Positions 15,299-21,984 of a stretch of 21,984 bases of DNA are shown piece after piece. This stretch comes from a virus: the IMG/VR virus record IMGVR_UViG_3300021963_000732, positions 1 through 21,984 of that record. The stretch is one strand, 5' to 3'. The translations under genes were made by a program, and so were the position numbers. Every line of letters starts with the position of its first letter. The stretch's first letter is position 1. The notes below the pieces were generated by a model. The model made no database searches, was not told where the DNA came from, and saw only the letters and a list, made by a program, of their open reading frames with translations.

Positions 15299-16566
15299 TG
15301 TTTTGGTTAATAGAAAATAAGAGTCAATTAGACGAGTTTTGTCACAAGGGTTTTAAAGAAGCATTTGTGGAGATAATCCCATACTCTCCCTTCATACACC
15401 CAACTCAAAACTCGATTTGTGCTATTTACGTTCGTCCTACCCGAGATGTAAAAGGATATATGCTTCCTATTTTTCATACCGAGGTACAAGAAAATCTATT
15501 TGAAGATCAAGTTTACCGCTTACTTAAGGGATTAGATAAAATTTACTGCCGAGACAAAAAGGAATTTCTACACTATTTTCCTTTTAAGCAGCTTATTGAC
15601 ATTACCCTAACCTCCCCTACGTATATACAACCTACCCAAGCACACGAGTTTATATACAAGAAATACTCTAGCAGACCGGATGTAAACATACTTGTTCCTA
15701 TTGTTAAACATTATGAGTATTGCGAATCTATTTTTGAGGAGCTAGAGCATCTAATAGGACAACCTGTTAACGAGTTTTATAACCACAAAGCAAGTTGGAT
15801 GTTCTATGCCATTGAACAAACGGGACTTACCGTTGATATACCGCTTTATGAGCAATACTTTGAGCAGGACACGGAGGGTGTAGTTTATACTCAATACAAT
15901 TTTAAAACGCTTACTTCACGCCCGTCAAACAACTTTAATGGAATAAACTATGCAGCACTTAATAAAGAGAATGGGTGTAGGAAAGCTTTTATCGCGCGTA
16001 ATTCTTCGCTTGTTGAGTTCGACATTAGCGCTTACCATCCTACTTTATTGGCTAAGTTGGTTGGTTATGATTTTGGTAATGAGGACATTTATAGTCACTT
16101 TGCAGATGTTTATAAGTTGGATAGAAAAGATGCGAAAATCTTAACTTTACAACAGCTATATGGAGGAATTTTACCAAAATATCAAGAGCTTGAATTCTTT
16201 GGTAAAGTAAAAACCTATGTAGAAAATTTATGGGATGAATTTCAACATCAGGGTTTTATTGAATGTCCTATATCCGGCTTTAAATTTTATAGAGATAAGC
16301 TGGAAAACATGAACCCACAAAAACTTTTGAATTATTTGATTCAAAACTTGGAAACCTCATACAATGTTAATATATTGTGGGAAGTATTTAAGATAATAAA
16401 AAATAAAAAAACAAAATTAGTACTATATACTTATGATTCGTTTTTGTTTGATTGGAGCGACGATGAGCGCGAGGTTTTAACAGACATTCAAAAAGTATTT
16501 AAGAAATACAAACTTAATATAAAAGTTGCACATGGAATCAGTTATGACTTTAGACCTACCGTATGA
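15298..16566 (+). CDS. Family A DNA polymerase, short and without a functional-looking 3'-5' exonuclease site
   Basis: A 422-residue protein. The polymerase region starts with TLTSRPSNNFNGINYAALNK and GCRKAFIA, equivalent to the TGRLSS...PNLQNIP...IRQAF stretch of Pol I. Motif A is FDISAYHP (Asp242). Motif B is R276-x3-K280-x3-L284-x3-Y288-G289, matching Klenow R754/K758/F762/Y766/G767 spacing, with Leu at the 762 position. Motif C is YDS (Asp380) instead of HDE. Both catalytic aspartates are therefore present. Residues 1-110 look like a degenerate 3'-5' exonuclease fold (FVEIIP where DTET is expected; CRDKKEFLHYF for the exo II region). The first in-frame start is GTG at 15298, directly after an in-frame stop; the protein then begins FWLIENKSQLDEF, as such exonuclease domains do. 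T4 itself uses a family B polymerase (gp43). It is the presumed replicative polymerase here, with gp32-, gp41- and UvsX-like partners downstream. Confidence 0.85.
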   Translation: MFWLIENKSQLDEFCHKGFKEAFVEIIPYSPFIHPTQNSICAIYVRPTRDVKGYMLPIFHTEVQENLFEDQVYRLLKGLDKIYCRDKKEFLHYFPFKQLIDITLTSPTYIQPTQAHEFIYKKYSSRPDVNILVPIVKHYEYCESIFEELEHLIGQPVNEFYNHKASWMFYAIEQTGLTVDIPLYEQYFEQDTEGVVYTQYNFKTLTSRPSNNFNGINYAALNKENGCRKAFIARNSSLVEFDISAYHPTLLAKLVGYDFGNEDIYSHFADVYKLDRKDAKILTLQQLYGGILPKYQELEFFGKVKTYVENLWDEFQHQGFIECPISGFKFYRDKLENMNPQKLLNYLIQNLETSYNVNILWEVFKIIKNKKTKLVLYTYDSFLFDWSDDEREVLTDIQKVFKKYKLNIKVAHGISYDFRPTV

Positions 16567-16990
16567 TATTTATGGGACAGACAATCCCGTAAACTTCACA
16601 GATTTGAATAATAAGTTATTTTGTACATTTACTACGTTAGATGGTGTAAATGATTTGGTAGACTCTATCCAAAGGAGTTATACTGTGATGTACAATAAGA
16701 TATTTGTGCTAGAGGTTAAAAATAACAATGAGTACGTTTTAACGTATAACATTGAAATGGCTAATATAGCTAGCATCCCAGAAAACACGATTTTGGTTCA
16801 TCGTAAAAAAGAATCAAACACACTTTACACAATTAACGCCCTAAACGAGCTTATTAAAAGCTTAAATGGTGGGGTGGTAGATACACGTTTCCAGATCGAC
16901 TGGCAACACTATAAAAACACCATTTTGCTCACTCAGCAAAACGAGCTAAAGCAGCTAAGAACTAAGATTTACGAGATTATCGAACTTTAA
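16532..16990 (+). CDS. Protein of unknown function between polymerase and ssDNA-binding protein genes
   Basis: About 152 residues from the ATG at 16532. A TTG at 16526 and another ATG at 16544 are alternative starts, and all three overlap the 3' end of the polymerase gene in a different frame, implying translational coupling. The central part (KIFVLEVKNNNEYVLTYNIE; NTILVHRKKESNTLYTINAL) looks like a small alpha/beta fold. The C-terminal part (IDWQHYKNTILLTQQNELKQ onward) is helical. There is no catalytic motif, cysteine pair or membrane segment. Its place in the replication cluster suggests a replication or transcription accessory role; T4 has small accessory proteins there (gp59, gp33, regA), but I see no specific similarity and do not assign one. 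Confidence 0.65.
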   Translation: MESVMTLDLPYDIYGTDNPVNFTDLNNKLFCTFTTLDGVNDLVDSIQRSYTVMYNKIFVLEVKNNNEYVLTYNIEMANIASIPENTILVHRKKESNTLYTINALNELIKSLNGGVVDTRFQIDWQHYKNTILLTQQNELKQLRTKIYEIIEL

Positions 16991-17048
16991 CTTGGCTACC
17001 CAAAATCAGTTTTGTACATTCAGTTATTAATCAAATAAGTTATAAAAA

Positions 17049-17864
17049 ATGGATTTAGAAGCAATCAAATCGCGTTTGAACGCAATGCAAAAAACCTCAA
17101 ATGGTAACGGAGGCGAGCGCGCCTCTCTATTCTGGAAGCCCACAGTAGGCAAACAGACAGTTCGTGTTGTACCTTCAAAGTACAACCCCTCAATGCCCTT
17201 TAGTGAAATTTTCTTTCACTATGGTATTGATAAGCCTGTAATGGTATCTCCTATCAACTGGGGAGATAAAGACCCAATTGTTGAGTTCGCAGCTCAATTG
17301 AAAAAGACCAACGATAAGGAAAACTGGAAGTTGGCTAAAAAAATCGAACCAAAAGCTCGTTACTTTGCCCCAGTAATTGTACGTGGTGAAGAAGACAAAG
17401 GTGTTCGTTTGTGGCAGTTCGGTAAAGAAATTTACGAGACGTTCTTGCAAATGGCAGTTGACGAGGAAGTTGGTGATTACACTGACGTAATGGAAGGTCG
17501 CGATATCAAATTAACCACTGTAGGTCCAGAATCAACTGGTACCCCTTACAACAAAACCACTATTGCTCCTTCAATGAAGAATAGCCCGTTGGGTGAAGCT
17601 GAGCAAATCCGTTTGTGGAAAGAAAATCAACCAAATCCTAAAGATTTGTTTAAGCCATTTAGCTTTGACGAGATGAAGATCGCTCTTCAAAACTGGTTGA
17701 ACCCACAAGCTGAAGAAGGTGAAATCATTGATGACGAGAAGGAAATAGAAGAAGCACCTAAAACAAACTACTCAGTTAACACTTCAACTGCAGCTGTAAA
17801 GCAAAGCAAGCTTGATAAGTTTGATAGTTTGTTTGAAGAAGAATCTGACGATCTGCCCTTCTAA
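17049..17864 (+). CDS. 32: Single-stranded DNA-binding protein (T4 gp32-like)
   Basis: A 271-residue protein (T4 gp32 has 301) that would coat single-stranded DNA in replication and recombination. The N-terminal basic segment is followed by the OB-fold core: RASLFWKPTVGKQTVRVVPS, PFSEIFFHYGI, then RYFAPVIVRGEEDKGVRLWQ and FGKEIYETFLQMAVDEEVGD. The zinc ligands of T4 gp32 (His64, Cys77, Cys87, Cys90) are not kept: there is no cysteine in the protein, and the region reads VSPINWGDKDPIVEF; only His57 remains. The C-terminus is acidic and ends EEESDDLPF, like the DDDIPF tip of bacterial SSB that recruits partner proteins. All eight arginines are CGY codons. A 58-base leader without Shine-Dalgarno precedes the gene and uvsX follows two bases later. 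Confidence 0.92.
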   Translation: MDLEAIKSRLNAMQKTSNGNGGERASLFWKPTVGKQTVRVVPSKYNPSMPFSEIFFHYGIDKPVMVSPINWGDKDPIVEFAAQLKKTNDKENWKLAKKIEPKARYFAPVIVRGEEDKGVRLWQFGKEIYETFLQMAVDEEVGDYTDVMEGRDIKLTTVGPESTGTPYNKTTIAPSMKNSPLGEAEQIRLWKENQPNPKDLFKPFSFDEMKIALQNWLNPQAEEGEIIDDEKEIEEAPKTNYSVNTSTAAVKQSKLDKFDSLFEEESDDLPF

Positions 17865-17866
17865 TC

Positions 17867-18946
17867 ATGGCTAAAAAACGTAGTGAATCACTTTCAGCAG
17901 CAGTGTCTGCTGAGATCAAGGCTGGATTCAGTCTTGATAAATTTAAGGATAAAAAGGGACTATCTGGTTCGGTTAAATTTAAACCCCAACAATGGGTCCC
18001 CCTTTCACCAGCATTTCAGGAAGTAACAAGTGTGCCCGGTATTCCTACCGGCCACATTGTTCTTCTTCGAGGCCACAGTGATACAGGTAAAACTACTGCG
18101 CTTATTGAAGCAGCAGTTAATGCCCAAAAAGCAGGTATTCTACCGGTGTTTATCATCACCGAGATGAAATGGAACTGGGAACATGCCACCCAAATGGGGC
18201 TCCAGATGGAGGAAGTGTGGGACGAAGAAACTGGCGAACTAATCGATTATAAAGGTTTTTTCCTGTATGCCGACCGCGAGACTATCCACACTATCGAGGA
18301 TGTAGCAGCTTTCATTTTGGATTTGCTTGATGAGCAGAAAAAAGGTAACCTACCATATGATTTGATGTTCTTGTGGGACTCAATCGGTTCAGTACCTTGT
18401 GAGTTGTCTGTTACCTCTAAAAAGAATAACAACGAATGGAACGCAGGTGCTATGAGCACTCAGTTTGGTAATGGTGTAAACCAGAAAATTACATTGTCGC
18501 GTAAAGAGTCTTCAAAATACACAAACACACTTGTTGCAATCAACAAAGTATGGACTGCAAAACCTGAAATGCCTATGGGTCAACCTAAGTTGATGAACAA
18601 AGGTGGTTTTGCGATGTGGTTTGATGCTACATTTGTAGTTACTTTTGGTAATATCGCAAACGCTGGTACAAACAAGATTAAAGCAATCAAGGATGGTAAG
18701 CAAGTAGAATTTGCTAAACGTACTAATATCCAGATTGATAAAAACCACATTAACGGAATTACTACAAAAGGTAAAATCATCATGACACCTCACGGATTCA
18801 TTGATGATACAGATAAAGCCCTTAAAGAATATAAGGACTCGCACGCCAAAGAATGGAGTAAAATTCTTGGTGGAGGAGATTTTGCTATCGTAGAGGAAGT
18901 TGATACCTTCGAGCCAGCAGAAACATACGTACAAGAACCGGAATAA
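17867..18946 (+). CDS. uvsX: UvsX-like RecA-family recombinase
   Basis: A 359-residue protein. It performs ATP-driven strand exchange on gp32-coated single-stranded DNA and in T4-like phages also starts recombination-dependent replication. Visible: Walker A GHSDTGKTT (residues 69-77), the likely catalytic Glu99 in FIITEMKW, Walker B LMFLWDS (Asp171), and a DNA-binding loop region rich in Asn and Gly (NEWNAGAMSTQFGNGVNQK, about 188-207), then VAINKVWTAKPE and LMNKGGFAMWFDATFVVTFG. The length is close to T4 UvsX (391). The C-terminal tail is acidic. It starts two bases after gp32 (TAATCATG), so the two are co-expressed, and ends one base before the exonuclease gene. No UvsY mediator gene is recognisable in the window. 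Confidence 0.93.
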   Translation: MAKKRSESLSAAVSAEIKAGFSLDKFKDKKGLSGSVKFKPQQWVPLSPAFQEVTSVPGIPTGHIVLLRGHSDTGKTTALIEAAVNAQKAGILPVFIITEMKWNWEHATQMGLQMEEVWDEETGELIDYKGFFLYADRETIHTIEDVAAFILDLLDEQKKGNLPYDLMFLWDSIGSVPCELSVTSKKNNNEWNAGAMSTQFGNGVNQKITLSRKESSKYTNTLVAINKVWTAKPEMPMGQPKLMNKGGFAMWFDATFVVTFGNIANAGTNKIKAIKDGKQVEFAKRTNIQIDKNHINGITTKGKIIMTPHGFIDDTDKALKEYKDSHAKEWSKILGGGDFAIVEEVDTFEPAETYVQEPE

Positions 18947-18947
18947 G

Positions 18948-19988
18948 ATGGATACAAAAGATTTACTAGCACTCCTTAATAATGTTGTTGAGGAGAATGA
19001 GACAGAATCCCTTAATAAGCACGACCGCGTTCTTTTAATTGATGGACTAAATCTATTTTTCCGTAACTTTGCAATGCTGAATTTCGTCAATGAAGACGGG
19101 GTTCACGTGGGTGGTTTAGGTGGATTTCTTCGCTCATTAGGCACTTTAGTAAATCGAATTAATCCAACTTCGGTTTATGTAGTATTCGACGGAGTTGGTT
19201 CTACGGTTAACCGTAAGAACCTTCTCCCCGAATACAAATCTAATCGTAATTTAACTCGAATTACAAACTGGGATATTTTTGAAAATCTAGATGACGAGCA
19301 CGCGGCCAAAATTGACCAAATTGTGCGTTTAATCCATTATTTACAGTGCTTACCTGTTAAGACCGTGTCACTGGATAAAGTAGAAGCTGATGACATTATA
19401 GCGCATTTAGCAACTAAATTAGCTAATGATTATGGTTCAAAGGTATTCATAGTCTCCAGTGATAAGGACTTTATCCAACTTGTAAACGAAGATATTATTG
19501 TATATCGCCCAATCGAAAAAGATTACTACACAACAGATACCGTAGTAGAAAAATTCGGTATACCTGCTACAAACTTTATTTTGTATAAAGTGCTTATGGG
19601 AGATAATTCCGATAAAGTAGCAGGTGTAAAAGGATTGGGTGAGAAAAAATTACTCAAGTTATTTCCTGAATTAGCAGAGCGTACTTTGACTCTTGATGAT
19701 ATTTTTGAAATTAGCGAAGCTAAACTTAAACAAAATGTCATTTATGCTCGAGTATTGGATGCTCAGGACCAGCTTGAAAAAAATTATAAGATTATGAACT
19801 TGCATAATCCAATGTTAGATGATATTGAAAAAGAATTTCTTGATGCTCTTATCGAGTATCCGTTACCTGAACTTGACGTTGTAGAATTTCTTAAGTATTA
19901 TCACGAGGATGGTTTGAAGCACTTAATCAAAAATATTGATTACTGGATTCAATCCACATTTAAAGATTTAATTAGTTATAGTAAATAA
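18948..19988 (+). CDS. 5'-3' exonuclease / RNase H (FEN-family, T4 Rnh-like)
   Basis: A 346-residue protein from the ATG at 18948, one base after the uvsX stop. An upstream in-frame ATG at 18900 lies inside uvsX and would add an unlikely basic extension. It would remove RNA primers and flaps from lagging-strand fragments. FEN/PIN-type metal-binding residues are present: LIDGLNLFFR (Asp32), VVFDG (Asp81), KVEADDIIA (Glu146, Asp148, Asp149), VSSDKDF (Asp172, Asp174) and MGDNSD (Asp219, Asp222), followed by a helix-hairpin-helix, VKGLGEKK. T4 RNase H has 305 residues. In Pol I this activity is fused to the polymerase; here it is a separate gene in the same cluster as the family A polymerase. Confidence 0.9.
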   Translation: MDTKDLLALLNNVVEENETESLNKHDRVLLIDGLNLFFRNFAMLNFVNEDGVHVGGLGGFLRSLGTLVNRINPTSVYVVFDGVGSTVNRKNLLPEYKSNRNLTRITNWDIFENLDDEHAAKIDQIVRLIHYLQCLPVKTVSLDKVEADDIIAHLATKLANDYGSKVFIVSSDKDFIQLVNEDIIVYRPIEKDYYTTDTVVEKFGIPATNFILYKVLMGDNSDKVAGVKGLGEKKLLKLFPELAERTLTLDDIFEISEAKLKQNVIYARVLDAQDQLEKNYKIMNLHNPMLDDIEKEFLDALIEYPLPELDVVEFLKYYHEDGLKHLIKNIDYWIQSTFKDLISYSK

Positions 19989-19993
19989 GTTAT

Positions 19994-21352
19994 ATGACAC
20001 TTACAAATATTAATCAATACGGGCCTGGCTTTCAGGTTAAAGTATTAGCTGCGCTTTTGAGCCATAAAGAATTCCTGATTAATATCCATGATATTATTAG
20101 TGAAGAATACTTTGAATCGCAAGCACATAAGTGGTTAATTAAAGAAATTTTAAAATATTACGATAAGTACCATACAACACCTTCACTTGAGGTACTAAAA
20201 GTAGAATATAAAAAAGTACAAAATGAAGTTCTACAAATTGCTATTAAAGAACAACTTCGCGAAGCATATAAAGAATCAGATGATTTGGCTTATGTTGAAG
20301 AAGAATTTTCTGCGTTTTGTAAAAACCAGATGCTTAAAAAAGCGTTGTTGCAGTCAGTAGATTTACTACAAGCCGGAGACTATGATTCAATTAAATTTAT
20401 GATTGAATCAGCAATGAAAGCTGGTCAAGATAAAAACTTAGGTCATGAATACAATAAAGACATTGAAACACGTTATCGTGAAGAACACCGAATCACTATC
20501 CCAACTCCTTGGATTGAATTCAACAATCTACTTCAGGGGGGTCTCGGAAATGGAGATTTTGGTCTTATATTTGGTAATCCAGGAGGTGGTAAGTCTTGGG
20601 CGTTAATTGCTCTAGGAGGTCATGCTGTTAAAATGGGTTATAATGTAATCCACTATACTTTGGAACTAGGTGAAGATTATGTTGGACGTCGATATGACGC
20701 TTTCTTTACAAATATCCCAGTAAACGTAATTACAGCTAATAAAACCAAAGTAGAAGAGGTAATGGGTAAACTACCAGGTAATCTAATTATCAAAGAATAC
20801 GCGCCAGGTAAAGCATCCATATCTACGCTTGAATCTCATATTCAAAAATGTATTGATCTTGACTTTAAACCTGACTTGATTATTATTGACTATGTAGACC
20901 TTCTTCGCTCAAAGAAGTCAAATCGCGAACGTAAAGAAGAGATTGATGATATTTATGTTGGCACTAAAGGATTAGCTCGCGGGCTAAACATCCCAGTTTG
21001 GAGCGTCTCTCAGGTTAACCGCGCCGGTGCCAAAGACGACATTATTGAGGGTGATAAGGCCGCCGGTTCTTATGATAAAATCATGATTACCGACTTCGCA
21101 GCGTCTTTGAGTCGCAAAAGACAAGATAAGGTTAACGGCACAGGTAGATGGCATATTATGAAAAATAGGTACGGAATGGATGGACTTACTTACGGCGCGA
21201 AGATAGACACATCAACAGGTCATTTTGAAATGATCTCCGATGCCGAACTTGAGGAAATTACCCCTGCTGAAACCAAATCTAGTTTTGGACAAGTCTCAGA
21301 TTCTGAAAAAGAACAACTGCGACAACACCACAACTTTTTCCTAAATAATTAA
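19994..21352 (+). CDS. 41: Replicative DNA helicase (DnaB/T4 gp41-like)
   Basis: A 452-residue protein, nearly the same length as T4 gp41 (475). It is the hexameric 5'-3' helicase that unwinds DNA ahead of the polymerase. The N-terminal helical domain (about 1-150) corresponds to the DnaB N-terminal region. The RecA-like motor has Walker A GNPGGGKS (194-201), the H1a-type Glu in YTLELGEDYVGRR, Walker B LIIIDYVDLL (Asp299), the sensor Gln in WSVSQVNRAG (Gln340) and arginines in KNRYGMDG. The C-terminus is acidic and Gln/His-rich. It starts five bases after the exonuclease stop, with only an A-rich leader. No separate helicase loader (gp59) or primase (gp61) was recognised in the window. Confidence 0.93.
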   Translation: MTLTNINQYGPGFQVKVLAALLSHKEFLINIHDIISEEYFESQAHKWLIKEILKYYDKYHTTPSLEVLKVEYKKVQNEVLQIAIKEQLREAYKESDDLAYVEEEFSAFCKNQMLKKALLQSVDLLQAGDYDSIKFMIESAMKAGQDKNLGHEYNKDIETRYREEHRITIPTPWIEFNNLLQGGLGNGDFGLIFGNPGGGKSWALIALGGHAVKMGYNVIHYTLELGEDYVGRRYDAFFTNIPVNVITANKTKVEEVMGKLPGNLIIKEYAPGKASISTLESHIQKCIDLDFKPDLIIIDYVDLLRSKKSNRERKEEIDDIYVGTKGLARGLNIPVWSVSQVNRAGAKDDIIEGDKAAGSYDKIMITDFAASLSRKRQDKVNGTGRWHIMKNRYGMDGLTYGAKIDTSTGHFEMISDAELEEITPAETKSSFGQVSDSEKEQLRQHHNFFLNN

Positions 21353-21364
21353 TAAACTTTTACA

Positions 21365-21984
21365 ATGGCAAAGAAATCAAATCTGTTGCATGAGAGGATT
21401 GTCTACAAACCTTTCGAATACCCACAAGCTTACGAATATTGGCTTTCTCAACAGCAAGCACACTGGTTACACACTGAAGTTCCAATGATGTCTGATTTGA
21501 ATGACTGGAAGCAGAATTTAAGTGAAACAGAAAAAAACATTATTGGTTCAATCCTAAAAGGATTTGCCCAAACAGAAACTATTGTAAATGATTATTGGTC
21601 AGGATTAGTAACAAAATGGTTCCGTAAACCAGAAGTTATCATGATGGCGACTACCTTTGGTAGTATGGAAACTATTCACGCTGAAGCTTACTCTTTATTA
21701 AATGAAACACTTGGACTTGATGACTTCTCAGAATTCCTTGAGGATGAGACTACAATGGCAAAAATTGAAAATCTTATGCTTGTTAGGGATAGTTTTGATG
21801 GCGAAAAAGATCTCCACGAAATTGCCAAATCATTGGCTATATTCTCAGCCTTTACCGAGGGCGTTAACTTATTCTCTTCATTCGCCGTACTACTCTCTTT
21901 CAAAATGCGAAACAAGCTTAAGGGAGTGGGTCAAATTGTTGAATGGTCTATTAGAGACGAGTCGATGCACTCAGAAGCAGGATG
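21365..21984 (+). CDS. nrdB: Ribonucleotide reductase class I beta subunit (NrdB), 3' partial
   Basis: The frame from the ATG at 21365 runs off the right edge after 206 codons and two bases. It encodes the radical-generating small subunit that, with NrdA, turns ribonucleotides into deoxyribonucleotides. All six metal ligands of the di-metal site are recognisable: Glu71 (GFAQTE), Glu102 and His105 (METIHAEAY), Glu165 (FTEGVN), Glu199 and His202 (RDESMH). Tyr109, four residues after the first His, is at the place of the radical Tyr122 of E. coli R2, so a tyrosyl-radical enzyme is expected. The gene begins 12 bases after the helicase stop, with no Shine-Dalgarno. The C-terminal third, including the NrdA-binding tail, is outside the window. 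Confidence 0.92.
   Translation, partial: MAKKSNLLHERIVYKPFEYPQAYEYWLSQQQAHWLHTEVPMMSDLNDWKQNLSETEKNIIGSILKGFAQTETIVNDYWSGLVTKWFRKPEVIMMATTFGSMETIHAEAYSLLNETLGLDDFSEFLEDETTMAKIENLMLVRDSFDGEKDLHEIAKSLAIFSAFTEGVNLFSSFAVLLSFKMRNKLKGVGQIVEWSIRDESMHSEAG

Noticed and set aside
15288-15320. Polymerase start at the ATG at 15288
   Set aside because: That ATG is in another frame and meets a stop after ten codons; the polymerase frame has a stop directly before the GTG at 15298.
15950-16144. 64-residue ORF on the + strand inside the polymerase gene
   Set aside because: It is a shadow frame over the conserved motif A region and has no independent coding signal.
15298-16566. Family B DNA polymerase, because FDISAYHP resembles the D-x-x-S-L-Y-P motif
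   Set aside because: The K-to-YG spacing in motif B (K-x7-YG), the Arg four residues before that Lys, and the SRPSN...GIN...RKAF stretch fit family A, not family B.
16991-17048. Sigma-70-type promoter before gp32 (TTGTAC ... TATAAA)
   Set aside because: The spacer is 23 bases, too long for a standard promoter, and no better pair was found; the gap may still hold an early or middle promoter of unknown type.
18900-18947. N-terminal extension of the exonuclease to the ATG at 18900
   Set aside because: It overlaps the uvsX 3' end by 47 bases and gives a basic, domain-free extension; the ATG at 18948 fits the tight gene spacing of this cluster.
18512-19090. 192-residue ORF on the - strand across uvsX and the exonuclease gene
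   Set aside because: It is antisense to two well-supported genes, rich in Phe, Cys and Ser as expected for a shadow frame, and shows no recognisable domain.

Overview
The window is a dense stretch of a T4-like myovirus genome (tailed phage, Caudoviricetes), visibly AT-rich. All 19 annotated genes lie on the + strand. There is no gene-free stretch longer than about 110 bases, and I found no tRNA, CRISPR array, transposase or integrase. Almost no start codon is preceded by a Shine-Dalgarno sequence; leaders are A/T-rich instead. That is the usual pattern in Bacteroidota, so a Bacteroidota host is the best guess (inference). The family A polymerase with leucine at the Klenow-762 position would fit an environmental or marine phage.

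Layout. (1) 1-2211: 3' part of a two-domain glycosyltransferase, a GT4-type domain followed by an autotransporter-heptosyltransferase-like domain with a four-cysteine metal finger. (2) 2225-2473: small coiled-coil protein. (3) 2556-4794: contractile tail sheath (gp18) and tail tube (gp19), closed by a strong terminator. (4) 4906-5220: small single-span membrane protein that looks inserted between tail genes. (5) 5284-15285: gp26-type tail/baseplate assembly protein with a probable frameshift extension, tape measure protein, several baseplate proteins (tube-initiator-like, gp53/LysM-like, and a gp27-like hub fused to a DUF5675 cell-wall-type domain) and a conserved-looking structural unknown. 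(6) 15298-21984: replication and nucleotide genes: exonuclease-degenerate family A DNA polymerase, an unknown protein, gp32-like ssDNA-binding protein, UvsX recombinase, 5'-3' exonuclease (RNase H/FEN type), DnaB/gp41 helicase and the start of NrdB (ribonucleotide reductase beta subunit).

How it works together. The first two thirds encode the machine that builds the contractile tail: sheath, tube, tape measure, chaperones and a puncturing hub that carries its own cell-wall domain. The last third encodes the replisome and recombination core plus dNTP supply. A 9-base motif, TATTTATAA, sits just before six virion-side genes and was not seen in the replication block. It is a candidate late-promoter element and is the reverse complement of the T4 late box plus one base. 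Codon choice changes between the halves: the sheath gene uses mostly AGA for arginine, gp32 and uvsX use only CGN.

Points most worth following: the glycosyltransferase fusion, the unusual family A polymerase in a T4-like replisome, the +1/-2 frameshift at a seven-T run, the recurrent late motif, and the gp32 protein that has lost its zinc cysteines and ends in a bacterial-SSB-like acidic tip.
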